DNA of 64,000 bases, from positions 5,966,432 through 6,030,431 of the forward strand of contig NC_052109.1 of assembly GCF_012273895.1 (NCBI RefSeq), in the 5' to 3' direction. The position numbers and the translations under genes were made by a program. Source of the DNA: Zerene cesonia (lineage: Eukaryota; Arthropoda; Insecta; Lepidoptera; Pieridae). This document shows, piece after piece, positions 11,670 to 23,220 of the stretch. The notes under the pieces were generated by a model. It did not search any database. It was given only the letters and a program-made list of their open reading frames with translations, and was not told where the DNA came from. Positions within the stretch are counted from its first letter, which is position 1. Each line of letters begins with the position of its first letter.

Positions 11670-12100
11670 ATTTTCCTACTAATTTAAACGCGAAAGTTTG
11701 TCAGAACGCAATTTTTTTCTCTTTTTTTATCTCATTCGCGCGAAAATCACTGAACGTATTTGATGATATTTTGCAGTGAATAGTAATATAATTTATGTAC
11801 CAGAATAACACATAAGTGAAGTCCCGTGTCCCCTAGTGGGGTATGGGGCAGATGATGTACATCTGTTTCACTGATCGATTTTCTTTACGGACAAGTAGGT
11901 GATCAACCTTCTGTGTCCTGCCAGACCGAGACATTTTTTTTTTTTGTGCGTCCCCACCGGGAATTGAACCCAGGACCCCTCGGTTCTACGCTCACGCGTT
12001 AACCACTGTACCAAGGAGGCGGTCAGAATAACACATGAGCTATAGAAATATTTACATTTCCCTACGAGTTCGTTCGCAGGTGTAGTACTTATCTTCAAAT
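11670..12100 (-). repeat. RTE-like 3' end split by a SINE (weak)
   Basis: TAATTTAAACGCGAAAGTTTG at about 11680 resembles the reverse complement of an RTE-like tail. Sequence on both sides of the SINE at 11817-12023 looks like one interrupted repeat, joined by the duplicated word CAGAATAACACAT. Identification rests on end similarity only. Confidence 0.35.
11817..12023 (-). mobile_element. tRNA-derived SINE, family S2, with 16-bp TSD
   Basis: On the minus strand the head has the A box TGGTACAGTGG (plus 12003-12013) and B box GGGTTCAATTCCC (plus 11959-11971), then an A-rich linker and a body ending CCCCACTAGGGGACACGGGA. It is flanked by CAGAATAACACATAAG (11801-11816) and CAGAATAACACATGAG (12024-12039), a 16-bp duplication with one change. 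The 3' end has no poly(A). The second copy is at 47834-48016. Confidence 0.85.
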
Positions 12101-14480
12101 TTATATAGTTTGTATTTATATTTATTTATATAATAACAATAGAACTTTTCTTTTTAAGTGGTATTTCTAAAAATCAAAGCTGTTTAATCGGAAGAAGGTG
12201 TATATATCACAGCCATTTTCGAATTGATTGGGAAGAACATATTTTTAATGATAATGAAAAATAAGCAACGAAGGTAATAGTTTAAGTTATTTACAAAACA
12301 AATCTCTACAAATCTACTTTACAACTACAGCTATATATTTTAATTTGATTTTAATGGCAACCCTCGCTGCAGAGGTTTCACTAACGAGTTGACCCTTGTG
12401 ACATTATTAGAATAAATATATTTGATATATAAATTGAGCTTTGTGTAATCATATGATAACAAATATATTTAACACGAAATGTATGATAAAATTTAAGTTG
12501 TTACGTTTTTGTATTTTGTAGTTTTTTTATACAGCAACACTTTTTTATTATTTTAATATGTAATCAATACAATAATAGATAATATTTGTTATAAGTTAAT
12601 GGTTTTAATCTAAATCAAAGTGTTTCATCATTTTTAGAACACCTAAAGTGGATAATATATATCAGTATAGCGTTTTCCATTATATAAATCCAACGATTTA
12701 TAACTCAAAGAGATTTTCATACAAGTCTGATACAAACTAAGACTTTAATCATTTATCCTAACACCCAATATCAATTTATTTGTCAAGACAAATCTAACAA
12801 GCTTACGTTATGGCGCTACAGCATTATATCCGGCTAACCATGATATTTCATCAAGTCCTTACTGAAATACCAAATTTTATGAGCATGTATATACCATCAA
12901 TTCAAAATTTAGTTGCAAGATTCGATGTAAACAGAAGCAATAATTATACCTCCACATTTTGTAATTTATTTGCTCAACAAATCAAATATAACTTGCAAAT
13001 AATAACTTGCAATAATGACAGAAATTATTTCTCAAAGAATCATAGGATTTCTAGTAAACATTTCCGTGTAAGTGGACCGAAGATAATTGTCTGGCCACCA
13101 CAAAGTTTGCTTACAGTCGGATCAACGTCATACTTCCCGTCAAGCATGATAAACTACCCGAGAGCAACTAGAATTTTAATATTATCATCTCCATTTTAAC
13201 ACTTTGCGAAACTATTAAGGAATATTGTTAGCGTAAATGCTAAAGCGACCCATGAAATGAGTTTTTAATTAAGTGCTTTGAATAGTTTTTAACTAAGTGC
13301 AGGCAGCAAGCTCACCGTGAGAAATGAGGCGTTCTATCATGATTACAATGAAGATTATTTTCAAAATATTGTTGTTCATATACAAACGCGACATTTATAT
13401 TGTGTTTTAGTTTACATGTAATTTTGAATTGCCATTTTTTTATTGCGGTTAGGGAGAAAATTTACAAAAATATATAGTTAGGTTAGGTTTTTAAGGTTTC
13501 TTTGGCCTGATTCATAATATGTTTAAGTTAGTTAGTTAAGCAATAAGTTTTTTTTTAATAAATGTTAATTTAAAAAGTATTTAACTTACCTCTACAGTTA
13601 CTTTAAGATACACAACCAGCAATTTGATTAAAAAATGTTTACCTTCCCACCTACCCAGAAATTAACATTTTCTTTTGACTAGGTAATTGAAACTTAATTT
13701 TATTTTCATTCCAAGCGTTATTATCACGTGTGTCACATATGGTTGAATATATTTATATCCCAGATAAATATTTTTCTCTCTTATATGTATGTATGTATAA
13801 ATAGAACGTAATATGTATTTTAACATTAACAATTAAACTTCCTACAGCTTATGCGGCAAATGCAGAAGAGATAAGCTTGGTTGTATGCCAATAAAAAATT
13901 TATGGCTTTAAATAAGTTTGTATTGAATCCATTTGTATGTATGGTTGATGAATTCTAAATGCACGTTTGGTAAATTACATGTATTTATAATCTGTCTGTT
14001 CGAAAGTAGAGATGGAGAAAAAGTTATTGAATAAAAAGCATTAATTCGAAATTTGATTACAATAACAATAAATACGAGTAAATTGTATTCAATGACATCC
14101 CACCCTCGTTACGTGTTGTAGAAATTAGGGAAGGGTGCACTTTCTTCTAAGGAATCTTCTTCGAAACCACTAACACCTAGCCATTTGATGCCCTATAGCT
14201 TAATTACTAAGCATTCATACAAATATTCAGTACATCTCATTTAAAAGATAAAATATATGTAACCCAACTTACTAGTATGTCGAAATAACATTTAATTAGG
14301 TCCGCTGTATCCTAAATTACTGCATATGCCGGAAATTTAATTGTCGGCACTGCCATCAGCGCAGTTACACATTTAACGAGAACCACGAGTTATTCCGCGA
14401 ATAACATTTAAAATTGACATGCGTTATGAATGCTGTTACATGGAACGAAGTTTATATTAATCTGTTTACATAATTTATAT
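12101..14480. other. Intergenic, no supported gene
   Basis: AT-rich. The longest frame, 12810-13199 (+, 129 codons), has no recognisable domain, signal peptide or membrane segment; I treat it as chance or unknown. Confidence 0.35.
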
Positions 14481-14482
14481 AG

Positions 14483-14665
14483 CACGCTTTCCGCCCGCGG
14501 CTTCGCCCGTGTAGTGGAAGGAAAAATAGTCAGTCCCCGAGCTACACCATCGCTTCCGTTCCAATGGAATTTCCGGGATAAAAATTATCCTATTTCCTTT
14601 CTCAGTCAACTATCTCTGTACAAAGTTTCAACAAAATCGGTTCAGCCGTTCTTAAGTTATAAATA
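14483..14665 (+). repeat. RTE-like 3' end, variant C4
   Basis: It contains GCCCGCGGCTTCGCCCG, ATTTCCGGGATAAAAATTAT, and CAAAGTTTCAACAAAATCGG followed by TTCAGCCGTTCTTAAGT. This is the layout of the C families (GC-rich head, GGGATAAAA block, AAATCGGTTCAG block). It is followed by (TA)n and a family G fragment at about 14697-14765. Confidence 0.55.
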
Positions 14666-15445
14666 GTGTCTCTAACATGACTTTCTTTTATATATATATA
14701 GTCGAAGAGTTTGATTGTTTGCTTCAACGTGCTAATCTCAGTAACAACATTTCAATTTTCCCATACAGAAAAAACAGATCCACGAAAAGTAAAGTCCATT
14801 CTCTATCGCACAAGACATTTCAAACTCTCTTTCTGTGACATAAACATTAAATTAGCATAGCAAAATAAACTATACAGATTAACAGAATAATCGTATACGG
14901 GAGTACCAGAATTGACATTGTTCGCTTTGCGGGCAACGAGAAATGTTCCAAATGCGGTTTTGTAATGTTGAAAAGCCACTAACTGAAAATACACTACATA
15001 CAATAAATAGCTAATTTGTTAGTTATAAAATTTCACAATGTTTTGAACGAATTTCGTCCGTACTTATAATTATTATAGTTAAAATTAATACGTGATCTAA
15101 AATCGTATTTATAATACCTTAAAGTATATAATCCACAAAGAACAGACACATGTATGATAAAAGAAAAGATGAAAGACAAATGCTTCGGGATTCATGCTGA
15201 ATTAATAATGTGATAAACTTGATTCGACAGAAAATATAAAATAATCTTTCGAATCTAATCATTCGTCAAGCAATTATTCATAAGCATAGTAATCCTACCA
15301 TCGACTCGGAAAGTCCCTTCTACGGAAACGGTTCGGCAATTTCATACTTATTTTATATTTTCTACGATGGTAATAATTTTTGTCATCTCAGGTTGAATAT
15401 AAATGTCTGTTTTATACATAGATAAAATAATGGTGGCGCAACTGT

Positions 15446-15493
15446 TTGCGTGATCATTTTAAGAATACCGATAGTCTTAAAATGATCACGCAA
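15446..15493. repeat. Perfect 19-bp hairpin
   Basis: The arms TTGCGTGATCATTTTAAGA (15446-15464) and TCTTAAAATGATCACGCAA (15475-15493) are exact reverse complements with a 10-nt loop. No neighbouring gene explains it. Confidence 0.7.
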
Positions 15494-16959
15494 GGATTCC
15501 TTAGATCCTAAATTATATTGCACGCACTGTTATTTTTTAGAATACTGTTAAACTGAAGCCTAGCACCATCTATCGACATGATATGGAGGTATTCCTTGTT
15601 TGAAATTTTCGTGCATAATTCTTTTCAACAAGTGACGTCACCAACGTTCCTCGGGGAGGTACCACTCCTGATTCTAACGTCCAAACGATATCAATTTCCT
15701 ATGACATACAAAAAAGCATGCCAATTGGCCGAAAATCCCATGGAGACATCAAGAAATAAAACCAAAAGCATAGTCAAATTGAGTCAAGTTATAAATAAAA
15801 TTAGTCGACTATTATTCGTGAACTTGTAAATCTAACACACTTGTCGTGACGTTTGAAATTCTAACAACAACCATTTAATTACTAAAGATTAAGTGTCCCT
15901 CACTTGACTTTAACTAAATTTTGAACTTTTAACCTTATTAAGTCACGAACGGTTTAATAATAAACAATAAAATAGGTCTTCCCATATCCCTAATATTTTC
16001 TCAAAGGCCTGTCCAAGGATAACCACACCGTTGGGAAGACAAAATATATCGCATTGGGAAGGGTATCTAACATGTAATGCCCATTTTTTTTGAGATTTTA
16101 TGTTATCACTGTTTAGGTGTCATTAAGGTGTGTGTGTATACAAAATTACAAATTTCTAGTACTAATAGCTTTTTAGCTAACAGACAGACAGACAGAAAGA
16201 CGTGACAACACAATGAGAGTTCTGTGTTGAATACGGAAATACAAAAACAAAATTCAAATATTTCAAATTAATAAAGCGAAGATCAATAGATTAATAAATT
16301 CCACCCTCGGAATACATAAAAACATATAGGAACCTATTTCACAATCGCAAATATAATAAATGGAAAATGTTTTATTATTCATTCATACAAATTTCCGACA
16401 CCTCGCAATGTAAACGTCACATACAGCTGATATTATAAAAACACATGACAGCTGGTTAAGGACGATTAGCCTCATATATTTTCTGAATGTATTCAATCGT
16501 TTTTGTGTGTGATGACGTATGAATGAATAAGGGTTCTCTTATTATACGCATTCAATTAATTTTGAAACCGTCTAAATTGTTGAAAGTATATTGCATTTTA
16601 TGGTTATGTCAAAAGCAAGTATAGGTAATTATGGTTAGGGATTTGAAAGGCAGTAATTTAAGGAAAATTGTTCACGATTACACTAGAAAACCCTCATAAG
16701 CTAAAAGCTTATGACTAATAACTTGAAGCTGAATTGTAACCATGACTGCTAATAAGGAGTCATGGTAAATTAATTCAGATTATAATTGATCATTTACGGT
16801 GTTTGTTTTCCGTTATTAATATACGTATATATATGTTCTCGAATTCATTTTGGAACAAAGGAGTTGGAGTACGATCCATACTTAATTATAACCTAGTCAA
16901 AATATACCTTTCTGTCTGCCTATTACGCTTTTAAGGCTCAACCAGAGCGCTCATTTGGA
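15494..16959. other. Intergenic, with a small imperfect hairpin at 16729-16778
   Basis: No gene recognised. A hairpin at 16729-16778 pairs CTGAATT with AATTCAG and TAACCATGACT with AGTCATGGTAA (one mismatch) around a 10-nt loop. Just upstream, CATAAGCT and AGCTTATG form an 8-bp inverted repeat with a 3-nt loop. A short open frame at 15578-15829 is unassigned. Confidence 0.4.
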
Positions 16960-17150
16960 TTTTTATGTCATAGCGGGCAACTGAGCGGGTGGTTCGCCTG
17001 ATGGTTAACAATCACCACCGCCCATGAACATTCGCAGAGGCTCATACCTCAGAGAATGCGCTGCCCGCTTTAAAGGGATAAGGGATAAGGAAAGGATTGA
17101 TGACTGGAAAGAAGGAACGGACTGGAAAGGGCTAGGAGAAGGAAATAGGA
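16960..17150 (-). mobile_element. Family B element, subfamily I (5'-truncated)
   Basis: In sense orientation it ends TTGCCCGCTATGACATAAAAA, with the 3' structured segment of family B: outer stem AGCGGGCA with TGCCCGCT and inner stem ending CCTCTGCGAATG. Only the 3' part and the pyrimidine/purine-rich linker are present; the 5' head is missing. Confidence 0.75.
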
Positions 17151-18240
17151 TGAAATTAGAAATGATGACCAATGAAAATGGGTCAAACAAAATTTTCTTT
17201 TTTGAAAATCAGAAATGGCTTGACCTTGTTTTTTTCCGCGGAGGAAGCAACAATATAATTTCCATACAAGCCAAGAATTACAAACGCACTTCGATATGGG
17301 AGAACAGCAGGAGAAGTTGTTTCCTAAACCCGAGCAAAGTTTAACTCGTACTACTGAAATTCCGTCTGGCAAGATTGAGTTATAGTTTTCTTGATATTTA
17401 CTCTTTATTAAAGCTAGCAGCAAACCTCAGCTTGAATTACGAGTTTCCTTCCAGAAAGTAAGTACTACTTCTGAATACAAATGCTCGAATGAACCACTAC
17501 TAAAGCAATGGGAGTTATGTGTAACTATATTATGATAGAATTTTCCTGAAGCCTTCTTATAATAGACGTTAAAAAGGAATCAGCAGAGGTTGTTCTCGTT
17601 TGTATCTATTACTTTTTGTTTTCGTAGTGTATTCAAATATCAAAAAACAATGAAGATTAAGATTATTTATCAATAAATTATGATTTCCTAAGACTTCTTT
17701 CATATTCCAATGAAGTTTAATGTTTAAATAGAAATATAGAATAGAGTAAAAAAGCTTGTTTATTTTTTATCAATTAATTGAGCAAAGGGAAAAGTTTAAC
17801 AACATAAACGATTCAGCATCTGTTTGTTATAGTGAATTAAAGATAAACTATATTATGTGAGTATAATTATACTACTTACTAAACTTTTGCAACAACGGAA
17901 CAAGTTTCCGAAGGTCTACAAGAATAAAGAACTTTTAATAACATATTAGATTTCACCTGAGAAGAAGGCCCTTAATTTTCTATTAATTAATAAAATAGAT
18001 ATACAGTAATAGAGTAGGTATAAAACAAATTATTCAAGCTGAATAACTCATACAAAAATAAATAATGTAACGACTATATTTCAATTACTTATCACTGAAC
18101 TTAACATTTCAGCTAGGTTATATTTAAGATATTTAGTATTTACTACATTATCCAATAATAAAAATATAAAGCATCCTACACACAGTCAACAAAATTTAAA
18201 ATAACCATAATATTTGAATTTATTAATCAAAATTTTATTT
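17151..18240. other. Intergenic, nothing recognised
   Basis: AT-rich sequence upstream of the LINE. Overlapping small frames at 17024-17344 (+) and 17070-17423 (minus) partly fall inside the family B copy and have no known product. Confidence 0.35.
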
Positions 18241-18249
18241 CAAACTCGA

Positions 18250-20827
18250 AATACCGGCGTGAAGCATTCCCTTGCGTTTCGTACGAGTTAGTGAGACTGC
18301 CGGATGCCCACATCCCCTTCGCCCTTAAATATTATGACAGCGGTACTTAACAGAAAACTACCCCAGGAGGGTACTAGCACTTATGTTTCTAGAGAATCCC
18401 TCCCTGAGCTCAGTAACTCAGGCTGCCCCACGTATTCTGGGGGGGGCAAGTTTCCGCGCTTTTATTCTGCCAAGGGTAAAAAAAGTAAACATCTTTCGGC
18501 AACCCCCACTTCAACGCTATCGGTGGACTTCTGTAATATTAGGGGACTAAACTCAAACCTTGATGCTGTACACCACCATCTGGAGACAGCCAAACCGGCC
18601 TTACTTTTTTTAACGGAGACTCAGATCTCTTCTCCTGCTGATACATCTTATCTCAATTACCCCGGTTATGTGCTGGAACACTCATTTGTTCCGCGCGCTG
18701 GAGTATGCGTATACGCTAGAGAAGACATATGTTGTCGCCGCCTAGGCAACCTTGAAGGTACTGACCTATCCTTATTATGGCTACGTGTGGACTACGATAA
18801 CCATCCCCGCATCTTTGCATGCCTGTATAGGTCACACAGCGGAAACACCGAAACTGACCGACTCATTGGGCAAATTCAAAATTCGATCGACATGCTGCTT
18901 CAGATGATTCCAACGGTCGAATTGGTGGTTTTAGGCGATTTCAACGCACATCACGCAGATTGGTTGTGCTCACGTACTACTGACTACGCAGGACGATCTT
19001 TTCATGACTTCGCCTTGTCCTACGACCTAACACAACTGGTGTCCACACCAACGAGGGTGCCCGATGTCGAAGACCACACACCATCTTTGTTGGATCTCTT
19101 TCTGACAACATCTCCAGATGATTATAAGGTGAACGTCGTTGCTCCTCTTGGCTCTTCCGACCATTGCCTTATACGGTGTTCAGTGCCTCTCAGACGTCAA
19201 TCTCGGTCTCGCTCAGTCAGTACCCGGCGTGTCTGGCACTATGGGTCGGCAGATTGGGATGGGATGCGCACGTTTTTCTCGTCTTACCCATGGAGACAAG
19301 TCTGCTTCGCGGATGACGACCCTGATACTTGTGCTGACTCAGTTGCTGATGTAGTGCTTCAGGGCATGGAGCTTTTCATTCCAAGTTCTGTGGTACCCAT
19401 CGGTGGCAAGTCTCGACCCTGGTTTGGGCAATCGTGCAGAGCAGCATCCCGTATGAAGCACGACTGTTATCGGGCCTGGGCGGAAGCTCTTGCGGTAGAG
19501 GATCCCGACGTCAAGCGTCTCAAAAAGATGTACAACTCTGCCTCCAGATCATACAAGAGGGAGATATCTGAAGCGAAGTCAAGGTTCATCAGTAGAATTG
19601 GTAAGAAGCTAACACAGTACCCTTCAGGTACACGGGCATTTTGGTCTCTTGCCAAGGCTATTCAAGGGAACTTTTGTCGTTCGTCACTTCCACCTCTGCG
19701 CAGGCCTGATGACTCTTTGGCCCATACTGCCAAAGAGAAAGCCGATACTTTGGCCACTCTTTTTGCATCAAACTCGACGTTGGATGATGTGGGGAAAACA
19801 CCACCAACCATCCCAAATTGCAACAGCACGATGCCTGAAATAAAATTCACGCAATCAGCTGTTCGTAAAGCCCTTCTCTCTCTCATCATTCACAAGTCGA
19901 ATGGGCCTGACGGCATCCCTGCTGTAGTTCTTAAGATTTGTGCTCCTGAGTTGGCTCCGGTGTTGACGCGCTTGTTTCGATACTCATACGCCACTGGTAT
20001 AGTCCCTAGCTCCTGGAAGACCTCCTTGGTACATCCGATTCCGAAGAAAGGCTTACGCTCCGACCCATCCAACTACAGGCCGATTGCAGTTACCTCCTTA
20101 TTCTCTAAAGTGATGGAGTCCATCATCAACAGTCAGCTCTTGCGTTATCTTGAAGATCACCAGCTTTTATGCGACCAACAATACGGCTTTCGTCAACGTC
20201 GCTCTGCTGGTGACCTTCTAGCATACCTGACTCATCGGTGGGCTAAAGCAGTTGAGAATAAGGGGGAGGCGCTGGCTGTTAGTTTGGATGTAGCGAAAGC
20301 CTTTGATCGAGTATGGCACAGGGGGCTTCTTTCCAAACTTTCATCTTATGGACTACCTGTGAGACTATGCAATTGGGTAACTAGTTTTCTTAAGGCACGT
20401 AGCATAAAAGTCGTTGTCGACGGCTATTGCTCCGAACCCAAGCCTGTTAATGCTGGAGTCCCACAAGGCAGTGTATTGTCACCTACGCTGTTTCTTCTGC
20501 ATTTCAATGATATGATGCAAATACGCAACATTCATTGTTATGCAGATGATAGCACTAGTGATGCCTATTACGCTGGCCAAGCAAAAGTCTCGCAGGATCA
20601 AACCAACCTGTGTCGGAACGACCTTGTGTCTAATATTGAGAACACCCTCGAGGAAATCTCGACCTGGGGCCAATCCAACTTAGTTGATTTCAACCCTTCT
20701 AAAACACAGGTATGCGCGTTTACCGCCAAGAAAAGTCCATTTGCCGTACCCATTAGCTTCCAGAACACTCCCCTAACGATCAAATCTAGCATCGGAATTC
20801 TTGGTGTCGAAATTACGGCAGACGTCC
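18250..20827 (+). mobile_element. Jockey-superfamily non-LTR retrotransposon (LINE), 3' part in gap
   Basis: The element starts near 18250 with a short GC-richer leader (ACCGGCGTGAA, then TTTCGTACG and GCCGGATGCCC). A long intact reading frame begins at 18304 and is cut by the N block. Upstream DNA is AT-rich and holds no gag-like ORF1, so the copy may be 5'-truncated relative to a two-ORF element. The 3' UTR and tail are not visible. Its leader resembles the 5' head of the short family B elements. No frameshift or stop occurs in the visible 2.5 kb, which points to a fairly recent insertion. Confidence 0.85.
18304..20827 (+). CDS. LINE ORF2-like endonuclease/reverse transcriptase (partial)
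   Basis: 841 residues are visible before the gap. Residues about 74-292 form an apurinic-like endonuclease: CNIRGLNSN (N78), LTET (E105), GDFNAHHADW (D212, N214) and SSDH (D286, H287) are all present. Residues about 515-841 are the reverse transcriptase: SNGPDGIP (532-539), NYRPIAVTSLFSK (590-602), YGFR (627-630), LDVAKAFDRVWH (D662), GVPQGSVLSP (718-727) and the catalytic YADD (746-749). The enzyme nicks target DNA and copies its RNA by target-primed reverse transcription. The start at 18304 follows an in-frame stop at 18292. The thumb and C-terminal region lie in the gap; a frame apparently running on to 21870 is an artefact of N bases. Jockey/CR1-type assignment is by motif likeness only. 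Confidence 0.92.
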
Positions 20828-21827
20828 NNNNNNNNNNNNNNNNNNNNNNNNNNNNNNNNNNNNNNNNNNNNNNNNNNNNNNNNNNNNNNNNNNNNNNNNN
20901 NNNNNNNNNNNNNNNNNNNNNNNNNNNNNNNNNNNNNNNNNNNNNNNNNNNNNNNNNNNNNNNNNNNNNNNNNNNNNNNNNNNNNNNNNNNNNNNNNNNN
21001 NNNNNNNNNNNNNNNNNNNNNNNNNNNNNNNNNNNNNNNNNNNNNNNNNNNNNNNNNNNNNNNNNNNNNNNNNNNNNNNNNNNNNNNNNNNNNNNNNNNN
21101 NNNNNNNNNNNNNNNNNNNNNNNNNNNNNNNNNNNNNNNNNNNNNNNNNNNNNNNNNNNNNNNNNNNNNNNNNNNNNNNNNNNNNNNNNNNNNNNNNNNN
21201 NNNNNNNNNNNNNNNNNNNNNNNNNNNNNNNNNNNNNNNNNNNNNNNNNNNNNNNNNNNNNNNNNNNNNNNNNNNNNNNNNNNNNNNNNNNNNNNNNNNN
21301 NNNNNNNNNNNNNNNNNNNNNNNNNNNNNNNNNNNNNNNNNNNNNNNNNNNNNNNNNNNNNNNNNNNNNNNNNNNNNNNNNNNNNNNNNNNNNNNNNNNN
21401 NNNNNNNNNNNNNNNNNNNNNNNNNNNNNNNNNNNNNNNNNNNNNNNNNNNNNNNNNNNNNNNNNNNNNNNNNNNNNNNNNNNNNNNNNNNNNNNNNNNN
21501 NNNNNNNNNNNNNNNNNNNNNNNNNNNNNNNNNNNNNNNNNNNNNNNNNNNNNNNNNNNNNNNNNNNNNNNNNNNNNNNNNNNNNNNNNNNNNNNNNNNN
21601 NNNNNNNNNNNNNNNNNNNNNNNNNNNNNNNNNNNNNNNNNNNNNNNNNNNNNNNNNNNNNNNNNNNNNNNNNNNNNNNNNNNNNNNNNNNNNNNNNNNN
21701 NNNNNNNNNNNNNNNNNNNNNNNNNNNNNNNNNNNNNNNNNNNNNNNNNNNNNNNNNNNNNNNNNNNNNNNNNNNNNNNNNNNNNNNNNNNNNNNNNNNN
21801 NNNNNNNNNNNNNNNNNNNNNNNNNNN
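20828..21827. other. Assembly gap 2 (1000 N)
   Basis: Exactly 1000 N, a likely fixed-size placeholder. It hides the LINE's C-terminus and 3' end; sequence after 21828 is AT-rich and not LINE-like. Confidence 0.98.
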
Positions 21828-22082
21828 CGCTAAAATAAATATTTCCTTGAGAAATAGCTATACTTTATGACGTCACAAACTAGTCCTCGGAAATGATTCC
21901 CGGAAGCAATATAAGTAAGCTTATTATTTATAAGCATAATTTAAATCAAAGAAATTGCAGTAATGGCCGTTGCCCCAATCTTTTAGCGAATTGAAAGCGT
22001 GTCATAAATCTATAGCTAACAAGAATATATTAGCATTACGAACATAATTAATCATAATTTCATTTGAATGTTGATAAAATAA

Positions 22083-22250
22083 ATCTGAAGAGTTTGTATG
22101 TTTAAACGCGCTGATCTCAGGAACTTGGCACTGGTACGATGTGAAAAATTATTTCAGTGTTATTATGTTATCAATGGAAGAAGGCATACTATTATGTAAC
22201 ACGTGGGTAAAACACAGGGGTGCCGCGGGGCATAGCTTGTATAATTATAA
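22083..22250 (+). repeat. Family G repeat
   Basis: It begins TCTGAAGAGTTTGTATG, then GCGCTGATCTCAGGAACTTG, and ends in a GC-rich GGGTGCCGCGGGGCATAGC block. Related heads lie at about 948, 14697, 23020-23220, 26620-26830, 51893-52060 and 63920-64000. It resembles RTE-like repeats of Lepidoptera. Confidence 0.5.
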
Positions 22251-22739
22251 ATATTTTTTTTATTATTGCGATTCTAATTCTTAGAGATCCACTCGAATAA
22301 TATATAAATAATACTCTATTATACTTACATCAAGAAAATTGATAAACGATAGGAATTTCTGTTGTAGAATACCTTTTAGTTTGAATTTCGTTATATATAA
22401 TTATGTAGAGATAAAATTAATTAATTCTTTAAAGTATGTATTATAACTAACTGTCAGCGAAGTAGGCACAGATCGGCCAGAGATATCTTAAAAAAATCGC
22501 AATTTTTCTGACGTTTAATTTCTTAAAATAAATTCATATAAATGCACCTCATTGAAACCACATTACACCACTTGTCCAAAAACGAAAAGCAATAAATCAA
22601 ACTGGCTTCCTAGCAATCCATTGCAGCCATTGAAATATCGAAATGATAAGGCACTCGCTGAAAACATAAAATTGAATACGTTACTTTTGTTAATTTTTAC
22701 GTAATGTCTGGTTATAATAAACCAGAGCCTAACACAGAG

Positions 22740-22832
22740 CAAATATAAATGGGCGGCGTTGGTCGCTTACCATCAAGTGACCCAGCAGATCTTTTATCAC
22801 CTATCTCACAAAAAAACCTAGACAAGTATAAA
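22740..22832 (+). mobile_element. LINE 3'-end fragment
   Basis: ATGGGCGGCGTTGGTCGCTT followed by ACCATCAAGTGACC, CACCTATCTCAC and an A run is the 3' terminal signature of a common lepidopteran LINE, on the + strand. Only about 90 bp remain. The same block ends family B elements and the fragment at 49690-49930. Confidence 0.6.
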
Positions 22833-23019
22833 AAACACCCAGAAAAAATGTTGGCTGTCATTATTTATATACTTTATGAATCGTGTGAAACTCGGACCAA
22901 CGTCTACGCGACATAAAGCAGTTAGATACTTTTTCCTTCTTTTTGTTTTAATTAGTAATCTTTTAATGATACTACGTCCCAACTTAGGACAAAATCTAAT
23001 CTAAATAAATAAAGTTCAA

Positions 23020-23220
23020 GTGTTTTTTGTTTGCTTGAACGCGCTATCAAGTGCTGGGCCGATTTAGAAGAAATTAACTATAGATTAGTTAGTTGGAAGA
23101 ACAATTAGCGAGGATAGTTTTTAACCCGGAAACCCTACGGAAACGAGATCCATGCGGCTTAAACTAAGCCCCAGGACTGTATCTTTTTCTTAAACTACAC
23201 GGGCAAAGCTGTTAACAGGA
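23020..23220 (+). repeat. Family G repeat (diverged)
   Basis: TTTGTTTGCTTGAACGCGCT, then GGGCCGATTTAGAAGAA, a GGAAACCCTACGG block and a CACGGGCAAAGC end follow the family G layout. Boundaries are approximate. Confidence 0.45.

Noticed and set aside
12810..13199. 129-codon open frame
   Set aside because: No domain, signal peptide, splice support or family resemblance; chance frames of this size are plausible in 64 kb over six frames.
17024..17423. Opposed frames of 106 and 117 codons
   Set aside because: They overlap the family B copy and its low-complexity linker.
20801..21838. 345-codon plus-strand frame after the LINE
   Set aside because: It crosses the N gap; only a few real codons at each end.
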